Under the pieces are notes generated by a model. The model ran no database searches and was not told the DNA's origin. It saw only the letters and a program-made list of their open reading frames with translations. A stretch of DNA of 64,000 nucleotides from Edaphobacter lichenicola. Lineage in GTDB: Bacteria; Acidobacteriota; Terriglobia; Terriglobales; Acidobacteriaceae. Made by a program: the position numbers and the translations under genes. Location: NCBI RefSeq assembly GCF_014201315.1, contig NZ_JACHDY010000003.1:372001-436000 (forward strand), written 5' to 3'. Below, piece by piece: positions 44,306 to 53,752 of this stretch. Each line of letters opens with the position of its first letter. The first letter of the stretch is position 1.

Positions 44306-45112
44306 ATGAGCAAGACGTTCGCGGGGCAACTGATATCAGAAGCAGTGGCTATGTTCCTCATTATTGCGTTCGGCGATTCGGTCGCGGCAATGTACACGCT
44401 GTACAGTCCAAGCCCCTACCAGCAGGCCTATTGGGGAGTGTGCATCGCATGGGGGCTGGCGGTAACGATCGCTATCTATACGACGGGCTCGGTGAGTGGT
44501 TGCCACGGAAATCCAGCCGTTACGCTGGCGCTTGCGGTATATCGAGGGTTTTCCTGGGGCAAGGTGCTTCCGTATTGCCTTGCGCAGGTGACGGGCGCCT
44601 TTCTGGGGGCGGGGATCGTCTATACGCTGTTCTCGCCGCTGATCGACAACTTCAATCTGACGAACCACCTTACTCGAGCTGCGGGAGGGGCTGCGGGGGT
44701 CTTCTTTACTCATCCGGGCCTGGCGATCACACCCATGCACGCCTTTGGCGATGAGATTATCCTCACTGCGTTTCTGATCTTTGGCATCTTTGCGATTACC
44801 GAGCAGTACAACGAGATGGCTCCCGGTGCGAATGCGGGGGCGCTCATGATCGGATTTCTGGTGGCGTTGATTGGGGCGTCGATGGGTTATCTGGAGGCGT
44901 GGGCGCTGAACCCTGCGCGTGATTTTGGACCACGGCTGTTCTGTTTTCTCGCAGGCTGGGGTGCTTCTGCGCTTCCTTCGCCGCAGAGCTATTGGTGGAT
45001 TCCCATTGTTGCTCCGTTGCTCGGCGGACTGGTGGGCGGTGGAACTTATCAACTTCTGATTCTGCCTTTTTTGCCAGCGCGACAGAAGGCGCTCGATGCA
45101 GCGAAGACGTAG
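44306..45112 (+). CDS. glpF: Aquaglyceroporin (glycerol facilitator)
   Basis: A 268-residue MIP-family channel with six membrane segments and the two pore half-helices: GNPAVTLALAV (first NPA) and NPARDFGPRLF (second NPA followed by Asp, the glycerol-facilitator type). It lets glycerol enter by diffusion. ATG at 44306 follows AGGAGACG. It is the first gene of glpF-glpK-glpD; glpK starts 51 bases after its stop. The region upstream (44031-44305) carries the operon promoter but I cannot point to an operator. Confidence 0.95.
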   Translation: MSKTFAGQLISEAVAMFLIIAFGDSVAAMYTLYSPSPYQQAYWGVCIAWGLAVTIAIYTTGSVSGCHGNPAVTLALAVYRGFSWGKVLPYCLAQVTGAFLGAGIVYTLFSPLIDNFNLTNHLTRAAGGAAGVFFTHPGLAITPMHAFGDEIILTAFLIFGIFAITEQYNEMAPGANAGALMIGFLVALIGASMGYLEAWALNPARDFGPRLFCFLAGWGASALPSPQSYWWIPIVAPLLGGLVGGGTYQLLILPFLPARQKALDAAKT

Positions 45113-45163
45113 TGCTCGAGAGGAAGAATATTCTTTCAAGTTACGGACATCCAAGGAGACAAG

Positions 45164-46660
45164 ATGAAGTATGTACTCTCACTCGATCAGGGAACGACGA
45201 GCTCTCGCGCGATCCTCTTCGACCACGACGGGCAGATTGCGGGGACTGCATCGCGTGAGTTCCCGCAGATCTATCCGAGCAGTGGCTGGGTAGAACATGA
45301 CCCCTTCGACATTCTGACCTCACAGTTGAGCTCTGCGATTGAGGTGATGGGTAAAGCTCGAGTACGCCCAAGAGATGTCATCGCTCTGGGGATCACCAAC
45401 CAGCGGGAGACTACGATCGTCTGGGATCGCGAGACGGGGAAGCCGGTCTATAACGCGATTGTCTGGCAGGACAGCCGTACCGGCGGCATGATGAAGAGGC
45501 TCGCCGATGATGGGGCTGAGGAGACGGTCCGTCAAAAGACAGGACTCTTGCTGAGCCCTTACTTTTCTGCGAGCAAAGTCGCATGGATCTTGGAGAATGT
45601 TGAAGGAGTGCGCGCTCGTGCCGAGGCAGGAAAACTCGCCTTCGGCACCGTCGACAGCTGGCTGGTTTGGAATTTGACCAGTGGCAAACGTCATGTCACG
45701 GATCGGACCAACGCTTCACGTACGCTTCTCTACAACATCGTTGAAGACAGGTGGGACGACGACCTGCTGAAGCTCTTCAATATTCCCAAGAGCCTTTTGC
45801 CTGAAGTTGTGTGGTCCAACGAGAAGGTGGGACAGGTGACGACCACACTTGGGCTGGGCGAGGTGGAGATTGCAGGCATTGCCGGGGATCAGCAATCGGC
45901 CTTGTTTGGGCAGCTTTGCGTCTCTCCTGGTGACGCTAAGAATACCTACGGTACGGGTTGTTTTCTGTTGCAGAATATTGGCGGTAAGTTCACGCTTTCG
46001 AGCCATCGCCTGATTACAACGCTTGCCTGCAGCACGGACCGGACGCTTGCTTATGCACTCGAAGGCAGCATTTTTATAGGCGGCGCTGTGGTGCAGTGGC
46101 TTCGGGACAACATGAAGTTTTTTCGGAAGTCCTCGGAGGTGGAGGCGGTTGCGGCCTCTGTGCCTGACTCGGATGGTGTGGTCTTTGTGCCTGCATTTAC
46201 GGGCCTTGGAGCGCCCTACTGGGATGCGCAGGCAAGAGGGCTGATCATAGGCCTGCAACGCGGAACACAGATCGCTCACATAGCGAGAGCGGCCGTCGAG
46301 AGCATCGCGTTTCAGGTGGCGGACGTTCTTCGTGTGATGGATTCGGATACAAAGAATCCCTTTACGGAGCTTCGCGTGGATGGGGGAGCCGCAGCCAATG
46401 ATGGCCTGATGCAGTTTCAGGCGGACCTTCTGGGCGTGCCGGTTCGCCGTCCTGCTGTGCTGGAGACGACTGCTCTTGGTACCGCTTATCTGGCGGGTCT
46501 CTCCAGCGGATTCTGGGATAGCATCGATGAGCTGAAGCTGCATCGCAAGGCTGACACACTCTTCGAACCAAGGACGGATAAGAAGCATATGCAGAAGCTG
46601 CAGGACAACTGGAGAGAGGCTGTCGAGCGTTCTCGCCACTGGAACAAGGAGAGCAGATGA
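45164..46660 (+). CDS. glpK: Glycerol kinase
   Basis: A 498-residue FGGY-family kinase of standard length. It starts MKYVLSLDQGTTSSRAILFD, the ATP-phosphate loop, and contains GITNQRETTIVWDRETGKPV, NAIVWQDSRT and the second FGGY signature GLGAPYWDAQARGLIIGLQR. It phosphorylates glycerol taken in by GlpF to glycerol-3-phosphate. The stop overlaps the ATG of glpD (ATGA), so the two are translationally coupled. Confidence 0.97.
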   Translation: MKYVLSLDQGTTSSRAILFDHDGQIAGTASREFPQIYPSSGWVEHDPFDILTSQLSSAIEVMGKARVRPRDVIALGITNQRETTIVWDRETGKPVYNAIVWQDSRTGGMMKRLADDGAEETVRQKTGLLLSPYFSASKVAWILENVEGVRARAEAGKLAFGTVDSWLVWNLTSGKRHVTDRTNASRTLLYNIVEDRWDDDLLKLFNIPKSLLPEVVWSNEKVGQVTTTLGLGEVEIAGIAGDQQSALFGQLCVSPGDAKNTYGTGCFLLQNIGGKFTLSSHRLITTLACSTDRTLAYALEGSIFIGGAVVQWLRDNMKFFRKSSEVEAVAASVPDSDGVVFVPAFTGLGAPYWDAQARGLIIGLQRGTQIAHIARAAVESIAFQVADVLRVMDSDTKNPFTELRVDGGAAANDGLMQFQADLLGVPVRRPAVLETTALGTAYLAGLSSGFWDSIDELKLHRKADTLFEPRTDKKHMQKLQDNWREAVERSRHWNKESR

Positions 46661-48258
46661 ATCGCGATGAGATGTTAGCCCGTGTACGCAACCGCAAAGA
46701 ACCCTGGGACATTGTGGTGATCGGCGGAGGAGCCACAGGCGCCGGGGTTGCCGTTGATGCGGCATCGCGAGGGTATGATGTTCTGCTTTTGGAGCGGGAA
46801 GACTTTGGCAAAGGAACCTCCAGCCGCGCTACGAAGCTTGTTCATGGAGGTGTCCGTTACCTTGAGCAGGGAAATGTCTCGCTTGTGATGGAGGCACTGA
46901 AGGAGCGCGGGATCCTGCTGCGGAACGCTCCTCACATCGTGAAAGATCTGAAGTTCATCGTTCCCAACTACTCCTGGTGGGAGGCGCCGTTCTATGGGAT
47001 TGGGATGAAGGTCTATGACTTCCTCGCAGGGAAGTACAGCTTTGGCTCGTCCAAGGTGCTTTCCCTGGAAGAGACGTTGCAGCTTCTGCCCACGATTCGC
47101 AGGGACGGTCTGCGGGGCGGGGTGATGTACCACGACGGGCAGTTTGACGACACGCGTCTCCTGATCAATCTGATGACGACTGCCGCGGAGCATGGTGCGA
47201 CTCTTTTGAACTATGCGGGTGTCGTTGAGTTGAAGAAGGATGAGTCGGGCTTTGTGCAGGGGGTGGTGGCGGTAGATGGTGAAAGCGGGGAGAAGTTTGA
47301 GATTGAGGCGCGTTCCGTGGTGAATGCGACAGGCATCTTCACCGATGAGATTCGCCGGCTGGCGGAGCCCGGGGTCGAACAGATGATGGCTCCCAGTCAA
47401 GGTATTCATCTTATGTTCGACCGCTCCTTCCTGGTGGGCGACACGGCTTTGCTTGTACCCCAAACCGACGATGGACGCGTACTGTTTGCCGTTCCCTGGC
47501 ACAACCGCACTCTGGTCGGTACTACGGATACGCCCATCGAGACGATATCGTACGAGCCGCTACCTTTTGAGGAGGAGATCGACTTTGTGCTTGAGACGGC
47601 GGGCCGTTATCTGAGCCACAAGCCGACTCGGGAAGATATTCTCAGCGTCTATGTCGGCATTCGCCCGCTGGTAAAGGCTGCAGGAGCCAGCGACGGAAAG
47701 ACTTCGTCGCTGTCGCGCGACTATACGATTCATATCGACCACTCCGGTCTGCTCACTATTGTCGGTGGGAAGTGGACAACCTATCGACATATGGCCGAAG
47801 ACACAGTGGACCATGCCATGACTCTCGGAAGACTGGACGAAAAGCCATGTGTTACAGCGACCATGCACATTCATGGCTATCATCAGCATCCCGAGGAGTT
47901 TGGTAGTTTGTCCGTTTATGGCTCAGATGCACCGGCAATTCTGGAACTATCCAAAGAAAGCCCTGAACTTGCCGGACTCCTTCATCCTGATCTGCCTTAT
48001 ACAGCGGCAGAGGTTGTGTGGGCCGCACGAAATGAGATGTCTCGCACGTTGGACGATGCTCTGGCACGACGCACTCGTGCGCTGCTGTTGAACGCGCGTG
48101 CTGCAATAGCGATAGCACCTGCGGTCGCGTCTCTACTTGCTAAAGAACTCGGCAAGGATGCGGCGTGGGCCGAGGAGCAGGTGAGAATCTTTGGGGCGTT
48201 GGCAGCCCAGTACATACCACAGGGGACGAAATATCCGGCCGCGCCGCCTGTGGTGTGA
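46657..48258 (+). CDS. glpD: Aerobic glycerol-3-phosphate dehydrogenase
   Basis: A 533-residue FAD enzyme. The N-terminal dinucleotide fold is IVVIGGGATGAGVAVDAASR, followed by KGTSSRATKLVHGGVRYLEQ, the FAD-dependent glycerol-3-phosphate dehydrogenase signature. The C-terminal GlpD-type helical domain is complete (EVVWAARNEMSRTLDDALAR). It oxidises glycerol-3-phosphate to dihydroxyacetone phosphate at the membrane and passes electrons to the quinone pool. Its ATG overlaps glpK, completing the pathway glycerol to DHAP. Confidence 0.97.
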   Translation: MNRDEMLARVRNRKEPWDIVVIGGGATGAGVAVDAASRGYDVLLLEREDFGKGTSSRATKLVHGGVRYLEQGNVSLVMEALKERGILLRNAPHIVKDLKFIVPNYSWWEAPFYGIGMKVYDFLAGKYSFGSSKVLSLEETLQLLPTIRRDGLRGGVMYHDGQFDDTRLLINLMTTAAEHGATLLNYAGVVELKKDESGFVQGVVAVDGESGEKFEIEARSVVNATGIFTDEIRRLAEPGVEQMMAPSQGIHLMFDRSFLVGDTALLVPQTDDGRVLFAVPWHNRTLVGTTDTPIETISYEPLPFEEEIDFVLETAGRYLSHKPTREDILSVYVGIRPLVKAAGASDGKTSSLSRDYTIHIDHSGLLTIVGGKWTTYRHMAEDTVDHAMTLGRLDEKPCVTATMHIHGYHQHPEEFGSLSVYGSDAPAILELSKESPELAGLLHPDLPYTAAEVVWAARNEMSRTLDDALARRTRALLLNARAAIAIAPAVASLLAKELGKDAAWAEEQVRIFGALAAQYIPQGTKYPAAPPVV

Positions 48259-48299
48259 GTCCGGTGATTTCGTGTAGAGCCAATCACGTGCTATCGCTT

Positions 48300-48919
48300 C
48301 AGGTATGCGATCAAGTCCCGCCGTTCTTCAGCCTTGGGAAGCTCATTTTGTTATCCGGTATCATCAAATCCGGATTGCTCAGCCGCCTCTCCAGCGTCGC
48401 TCGCTCCAGGTCAGCCCGGATCCCTTTAGTCCGGCTGAGTACTTAAATCCGGCCATGCTCCCGCTTTCCTGCCAAACCCGCCTGCGAGCCGGGTCCTTCG
48501 CGATCCACTTCCATCGCATGACACCCTGTGCAACGTCTCTCAAACAGAGCCCTGCCGCGTGCAGCATCGTCCGCTCCCTCCGAAGCTGCTTCGCTCTTGC
48601 CCTCACTCTTTCCGAGCATCGAAAGTGTAAGCACATCGGCCTTGGAAAGGGCTGCATCCCAATGCAGTAACCGATACTGCAGGGGAGGCATCTCTCCACT
48701 CTTTGCCTCTTGGACAATCTTCGACATCAGCACATCTTGCCGGTCCGGGGGTACCTCTTCCCATTGCGACAGGTCCATCTTTTTACGCGCCTCAACGATA
48801 TCCCGTTCGATCAGCCATGATCCGGGAGCGATCCGCGCATACATCGGCCACCGCGTCTCGCTTGAAGGGCAGTCCGCGCACTTGGTTATCAAGACTACCT
48901 TGCTGCTCGAACGACGCAT
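48300..48919 (-). pseudogene. Haem-binding-domain / cytochrome c gene remnant
   Basis: Minus-strand pieces read CADCPSSETRWPMYARIAPG, SWLIERDIVEARKKMDLSQW, then GRALFERRCTGCHAMEVDRE, and in another frame AGFKYSAGLKGSGLTWS and finally NPDLMIPDNKM. This is a haem-binding domain fused to a cytochrome c domain. The second haem site is intact (CTGCH), but the first reads CADCP where the family has CxxCH. At least two frameshifts follow near 48520 and 48375, and the N-terminal signal is absent. Not functional. Confidence 0.75.
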
Positions 48920-49052
48920 TGAACGAGCGGCAGAAGTCGCGCATAAGGTTTTTCGATCAATCGCGGACGGAAGTAATTCGCAGGGTGAAGGGCGAGATGG
49001 TGAAAGCAGTGAACGCTAAAAAACGACGCGATGAAGACAATATCAAACTGAG

Positions 49053-49639
49053 TTGGGTATGTTGCGCGATGTGGCCACGATCATGCTTGAGAAGGGGATG
49101 CGGCCTGAAGAGGTCTACCTCATCCCGCCTGAGAATGTTCACTTATCTAAAGACTATTTGTTCAACCCCTTCGGAAAGACGAAGGCCGCGAAGCGACGCA
49201 TCGCACTCACCGCACGAGTCAAAAGCATTCTCGAAAGACGCATCAACGAACGTGGAGGCAAGTACCTGTTCGCGCACGATGGTGACCCTGACAAGCCTGT
49301 GCCAAAGGTCAATAACGCACATGATCGCGCAGTGAAGAAAAGTGGGGTTGCCGCACTAACCCTTTATACGTATAGGCATACGTTCGCGACTGCGCAGTCG
49401 AGTCTGGTATCGACCTTGTGACACTCGCTGCGATTCTTCGTCACTCGAAGATCAACATGGTTCTTCGCTACGCGCACCCAACACAAGAAAACCAGACGAA
49501 GGCAATGAACAAAATTGAACAGTACGTCGCAGAGCAGAGAGTTCGCAGAGCGAAATGCTGCGACAGTTTCACAGGCTATTCAGTGATTAGCTCGATTCTT
49601 GGGGTGGGCACTACAGTTGTGACTACAGTGCCTAAATAA
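49053..49639 (+). pseudogene. Tyrosine recombinase pseudogene beside tRNA genes
   Basis: The frame reads LRDVATIMLEKGMRPEEVYL, KTKAAKRRIALTARVKSILE and LTLYTYRHTFAT, the catalytic domain of a tyrosine recombinase with the RHTFAT box. A single missing base near 49392 shifts the frame; the other frame carries on with LAAILRHSKINMVLRYAHPT, including the catalytic His and Tyr. Restoring one base would join the two parts seamlessly. The N-terminal core-binding domain is absent. It ends about 35 bases from the tRNA-Cys 3' end, which again suggests integration at a tRNA. Confidence 0.8.
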
Positions 49640-49640
49640 C

Positions 49641-49659
49641 AAAAGCCCCGTGAGGGGCT
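49641..49659 (-). terminator. Intrinsic terminator of the tRNA-Gly/tRNA-Cys unit
   Basis: On the minus strand AGCCCC-TCAC-GGGGCT is followed by TTT. It lies 17 bases beyond the tRNA-Cys 3' end. Confidence 0.75.
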
Positions 49660-49675
49660 AAGTTGTTGAATAATT

Positions 49676-49750
49676 TGGAGGCGCGGGTCGGGATCGAACC
49701 GACGCATAAAGGTTTTGCAGACCTCTCCCTTACCACTTGGGTACCGCGCC
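49676..49750 (-). tRNA. tRNA-Cys (anticodon GCA)
   Basis: Minus-strand cloverleaf: acceptor GGCGCGG with CCGCGCC, anticodon loop CTGCAAA (GCA), T arm GTCGGTTCGATCCCGAC, discriminator T and encoded CCA. It is downstream of tRNA-Gly on the same strand. Confidence 0.95.
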
Positions 49751-49816
49751 TCGGGTGGGCTATGTGATTCTGCCCTGCTGGATTGTAGGAGAAGTGTACC
49801 GCAGGCAGGATGTTAT

Positions 49817-49891
49817 TGGAGCGGGAGACCGGGGTCGAACCGGCGACATCTTCCTTGGCAAGGAAGCACTCTACCACTGAGCTACTCCCGC
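49817..49891 (-). tRNA. tRNA-Gly (anticodon GCC)
   Basis: Minus-strand cloverleaf: acceptor GCGGGAG with CTCCCGC, D arm GTAGCTCAGTGGTAGAGT, anticodon loop TTGCCAA (GCC), T arm GCCGGTTCGACCCCGGT, encoded CCA. It lies 66 bases upstream of tRNA-Cys in the same unit. Confidence 0.95.
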
Positions 49892-50046
49892 TCTACAGAT
49901 TCAAGTATAGCGGCCATGTTCAGTATGGTCAACGCGCTGTGAGATGTCGTCGTAAAGTGCGATTCAGTTTTCTGAGCGACAGAAGAGGCAGGAATCTGCA
50001 TCTCATTTGTTGACGGGCGCGGACTTAGCGAGGGCGCCAGTCCGAC

Positions 50047-51510
50047 ATGAGGCAGATGACGCAGCCATTACTACAGAACGTGGGGCAGATGCAGCATTGG
50101 CAGGCGCTGCTTGATTCTGCCGGAGAGGGGATATGGGGTCTCGACCTTGAGGGGAATTGTACGTTCGTGAATCTTATGGCGGTGAATTGCTTTGGCTTCG
50201 CGAGCGAGGAGATGCTGGGCAACAATATGCACGAACTTGTTCATCATCACTATCCTGACGGGCGCCATTTTCCCGGTTCCGAGTGCCCGATCTATGACGT
50301 GGTGCGGAAGAGTAAAACTCTGAGGCGACTGACGGACACGATGTTCCGGAAGGATGGAAGCAGCTTCGTTGCGGAGCTTTCCGCGCAGCCGGTGATTGTT
50401 GAGGGGTCTGTTGTGGGCGTCGTGGTGACATTTCGGGAGGTAACCGAACTGCAACAACAGCAGGAAAACCTCCATAGAGCCTATGAGATGGCGGAACAGA
50501 AGACGGCTGAGTTGGATGCTGTCATTGAAAGCATGCCGCATGGGGTTTATATAGCGACTTCCAATGCAAAGCTCCGCTCCAATCACGTTGCCAAGATGAT
50601 GAGCGGCGGAACGTTTCCGCCAGAGTTGAAGACGCTGGAGACGGCGCTGGCTGGGCAATGGTCCACAGAGACGGTAAGCACGTCGAATCGGTGGATTCGC
50701 AGTGTGGCAGCGCCGATTTTCCTGAATGGAAAGATACTTGGCGGCGTAGCCGTGAATACTGATGTCACGCAGGCACGGCTGCAGGACGAGGCGCTGAGGA
50801 AGTCAGAGAAGCTGGCAGCTGTGGGGCAATTGGCTTCGTCCATTGCCCATGAGATCAATAATCCACTCGAGTCGATTACGAACCTGCTGTATCTGATTCG
50901 ACAATCGGAGTCGATGGAAGATACGCAGCACTATGCGGCTCTGGCTCAAGGGGAGTTGGCTCGGGTCACTGAAATCACGTTGCAGACCTTGCGGTTCAAC
51001 CGACAACATAGCAAGCCGACCGAGGTGGATATGGCGGAGCTATTGCGTACGGTGATGGCTCTGTATACGGGGCGGACTCTGGTTCGGAACATTGAGATTG
51101 AATTGAAGTTGGTGGCGACCCCAAGGGTGAGGGTGCTCGAAGGAGAGATCCGCCAGGTGATCAATAATCTGGTCAGGAATGCGCTCGACGCGATGAGTAA
51201 AGGAGGGAGGCTAACGATAAGGTTGCATCCGCAACGGGATGGTCTAAGTGGCGCTCGCGGGGTGCGTTTGACGGTCGCGGATATTGGAGAGGGGATTCGG
51301 CCTGAGATGCAGGAGCATCTTTTTGAGGCGTTCCAGACGACGAAGGAGCTTACCGGAACAGGGCTTGGGCTCTGGGTGAGTAAGGGGATCGTCGAGAAGC
51401 ACGGCGGCCGAATCCGGGCAAGAACACGACGTGGCGAGAGGCATGGCACTGTGTTTTCGGTTTGGTTGCCGGTGGAGAGCAGTCCTAACCTGGTGGCTCA
51501 GGTAAATTGA
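50047..51510 (+). CDS. PAS-domain sensor histidine kinase
   Basis: A 487-residue kinase without membrane segments. A PAS domain (about 17-135: LLDSAGEGIWGLDLEGNCTF, VNLMAVNCFGFASEEMLGNN, then EGSVVGVVVTFREVTE) is followed by a short coiled coil and a second PAS-like domain (158-243). HisKA carries His268 in LASSIAHEINNPLESITNLL, and HATPase has QVINNLVRNALDAM and GTGLGLWVSKGIVEKHGG. The partner regulator is not adjacent, so it is an orphan kinase. Its 3' end overlaps the convergent secretin gene by 26 bases. ATG at 50056 is an alternative start. Confidence 0.92.
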   Translation: MRQMTQPLLQNVGQMQHWQALLDSAGEGIWGLDLEGNCTFVNLMAVNCFGFASEEMLGNNMHELVHHHYPDGRHFPGSECPIYDVVRKSKTLRRLTDTMFRKDGSSFVAELSAQPVIVEGSVVGVVVTFREVTELQQQQENLHRAYEMAEQKTAELDAVIESMPHGVYIATSNAKLRSNHVAKMMSGGTFPPELKTLETALAGQWSTETVSTSNRWIRSVAAPIFLNGKILGGVAVNTDVTQARLQDEALRKSEKLAAVGQLASSIAHEINNPLESITNLLYLIRQSESMEDTQHYAALAQGELARVTEITLQTLRFNRQHSKPTEVDMAELLRTVMALYTGRTLVRNIEIELKLVATPRVRVLEGEIRQVINNLVRNALDAMSKGGRLTIRLHPQRDGLSGARGVRLTVADIGEGIRPEMQEHLFEAFQTTKELTGTGLGLWVSKGIVEKHGGRIRARTRRGERHGTVFSVWLPVESSPNLVAQVN

Positions 51511-53395
51511 TTGCGATTCTAGGACCTACGGTGAGGTTGGATCGGCGACGGGTGATGTGGGGCGTGAGGAGGAGGAGGAGTTCGCTGGAGCTGGTGTCCG
51601 TCAGACGATCTGCGGTAAGGGTTTGAAAGCCGGGTAGCTCACTCAATACAGGATACCCGTCGATACTGGCAGATTCGCTTCTGGTGAGGCTGCTGACCAT
51701 GAGTGCAGTGTCTCCGTCGTCGAGGGTTACGTCGGAGGCGAACTGCTGGCTGTTGAGGATTGGGATGTTATCCACCGTGCCGCCGCTTAGTGCTTCAATC
51801 TTTAGATCGATGTGCATTTTGATTGCGCCTGACTTTTGCACGGTTGGTGTTGCCTTTAGAGTCAGGCCGAGATCTTCATACTGAATCTGGGGAATGGTCA
51901 CTGCTGTGCCAGCGGCGGAGTTGAGCAGGCTGGAGACCGAGACTCCGTTGATGGTGGCGTTGGAGGGTACGGAGGAGTTGCTGATTCCAGAGGAGTAGGT
52001 TGCGGTGGTGATGGGGTAGCGCTCTCCGACCCTGAAGGTGGCGGACTGACGGTCGCCGACCCGGATCTGAATGTCGTTGAGGGCACGGGTGTCGCTTGCG
52101 GTTAGCGAGAGACTGAAGGCGGCGAACTGATTTGTGGTGACGCCGGTCTGAGTGAGGCCTCCGCCGAAGAAGCCGACGGTATTGGAGAGCAAGGTGCTTT
52201 GGACGAGACCAGAGGCGATGAGCGCGAGAGCAATGGTGATGTTGCTCGACCCGGCCGGGATAAGACCCTGAGCGATGGCCTGGTTAACGAGGCTTTGATT
52301 GGAGCTGACGATACTTTGCGCCGCTGAAGCTACGCTGTAGATGCCGACCTGTTGCGGAAGCTGTGCGCCGATGGTGCGTTGATTGGTCTTGTCGACGGAG
52401 TAGAGTTGAAGGTCGATCATGACTTCACTGCCGCCGTCGATGAGATCGGCGAGGGTGAGGTTGATATACGTCAGGGTCTCCTGGGGGGCACGGAGGACGA
52501 GGGTGCCGGAGGCCTTCCCGACGGTAACTTCTTTGACGTCGAAGATATTTTTTACAAGGGTGCCGAGGTTGTCCATCTCTTCGTTGGTCATGCCGGGGAT
52601 GTAGATCGTCTCCTGCAACTGACGCTCGAGACGCTGGCGGTTCTCCAGGGTGTCTTTGGCTATGAAGACGCTTTTGGCGTCCAGAGGTACGGCGAATAGA
52701 TGGGTGATGTTCAGGAGAACGGGGACCGTCTGTTGGTAAGACGAGTCGTCGAGATCGAAGCGCAGATCTTGTCTCTGGACCGATTCATCAAATACTGGAC
52801 GGATACCGTAACCTGACACGACCTGGCGGATAACGTCTTGCACATCGGAGTGAAGGTGGAAGCTCTTCTGACCGGGATTCGGCTCAAGGGTGACAGGACC
52901 GGCGATGGCAGGGCCTTCGCGGATCCAGGGTTCGATCTCCGGGTGGAACGCCTTCGGGAGTTCGCCGTTGTCGACTTGTGAGCCTACGATCTTATTCTCG
53001 GGGTCTAGGAGACGGGCTTCGGCCAGGAGTGTTTCGGCCTTTTCATGCTGCCCGAGGAGACGCGCTTTCCCAGCCTGCTGTATCAGATCGGAGACGTGGC
53101 GCTGGTGCGTGAGGTTTAGCGCCAAGACGTAGTCATGGTTGGAGGAGCTGAGGGTGGTTGCTTCACGGAATTTCAACTCAGCGCCCGTTAGATCGTTATG
53201 ATCCAATAGTCGCGCACCAGAGAGGTAGGCGTCTTCAGCAGCCCGAACGTTTCGTTTGGAGACAGTTTCGGAGGCGCTGGCGTTTGGGCCCGGATTGGAC
53301 TGGGCCAGGGTGGGGAGGGAGACTGTACCGATAATGGCGAGCGCGGCGGTGTATTTTGCAAATGCGGCCGCGCGAGCTTGGAGGGTGGGTCTCAT
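51485..53395 (-). CDS. Secretin (GspD/PilQ-family outer-membrane channel), orphan
   Basis: A 636-residue secretin. A signal peptide ends at ALAIIGTVSLPTLAQ. A TPR-like helical region (about 50-135, AEDAYLSGARLLDHNDLTGA and AETLLAEARLLDPENK) precedes N-domains (SFHLHSDVQDVIRQVVSGYG, FVAKDTLENRQRLE-like STN/N1 type). The C-terminal secretin domain (about 340-620) has IQYEDLGLTLKATPTV, IKMHIDLKIEALSGGTV and SELLLLLTPHITRRR. Such proteins form gated rings in the outer membrane. No general secretion or pilus genes are nearby; a Fis-type regulator gene lies 27 bases upstream on the same strand. Confidence 0.9.
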   Translation of the reverse strand: MRPTLQARAAAFAKYTAALAIIGTVSLPTLAQSNPGPNASASETVSKRNVRAAEDAYLSGARLLDHNDLTGAELKFREATTLSSSNHDYVLALNLTHQRHVSDLIQQAGKARLLGQHEKAETLLAEARLLDPENKIVGSQVDNGELPKAFHPEIEPWIREGPAIAGPVTLEPNPGQKSFHLHSDVQDVIRQVVSGYGIRPVFDESVQRQDLRFDLDDSSYQQTVPVLLNITHLFAVPLDAKSVFIAKDTLENRQRLERQLQETIYIPGMTNEEMDNLGTLVKNIFDVKEVTVGKASGTLVLRAPQETLTYINLTLADLIDGGSEVMIDLQLYSVDKTNQRTIGAQLPQQVGIYSVASAAQSIVSSNQSLVNQAIAQGLIPAGSSNITIALALIASGLVQSTLLSNTVGFFGGGLTQTGVTTNQFAAFSLSLTASDTRALNDIQIRVGDRQSATFRVGERYPITTATYSSGISNSSVPSNATINGVSVSSLLNSAAGTAVTIPQIQYEDLGLTLKATPTVQKSGAIKMHIDLKIEALSGGTVDNIPILNSQQFASDVTLDDGDTALMVSSLTRSESASIDGYPVLSELPGFQTLTADRLTDTSSSELLLLLTPHITRRRSNLTVGPRIAINLPEPPG

Positions 53396-53422
53396 CGACT
53401 GCTGATTAGACGGACGCGGTAG

Positions 53423-53701
53423 TTAACGGGCGCTGGCAATATTTTGAATGTGCGGGCGCTCGCTTCTGGGGGGGCGACGCATGCCGTTGCGGATCTGCGC
53501 GGTGTCCATGTCGAGCTCAGCGAGGGTACGGCTCAGGGTGTTGCGGTGCATACCGAGCTCGTCGGCGGCCTTGCACTGGTTTCCCTTGTGGTGCGCCAAT
53601 ACTTCGAGGATGTAGCGCTTCTTGAACTGACGTACGGCCTCCGAGTAGGGGATGCCGGCGCTGTGCATCTGAGTGATCAAGCCGTCCATTTCGCGCTTCA
53701 A
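53423..53701 (-). CDS. Small Fis-type helix-turn-helix protein
   Basis: A 92-residue protein whose middle is a Fis-family HTH: AVRQFKKRYILEVLAHHKGN, QCKAADELGMHRNTLSRTLA, ELDMDTAQIR. It is similar to the C-terminal DNA-binding domain of NtrC-type activators but lacks an AAA+ domain, so it is probably a stand-alone Fis-like regulator or nucleoid protein. It is in front of the secretin gene on the same strand (27 bases), which suggests co-transcription. Confidence 0.88.
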   Translation of the reverse strand: MKREMDGLITQMHSAGIPYSEAVRQFKKRYILEVLAHHKGNQCKAADELGMHRNTLSRTLAELDMDTAQIRNGMRRPPRSERPHIQNIASAR

Positions 53702-53752
53702 GGTTATTCCTCGCTGGCGGCTCCTTAGTGGAACCGCACTCTCATTGTGCCT

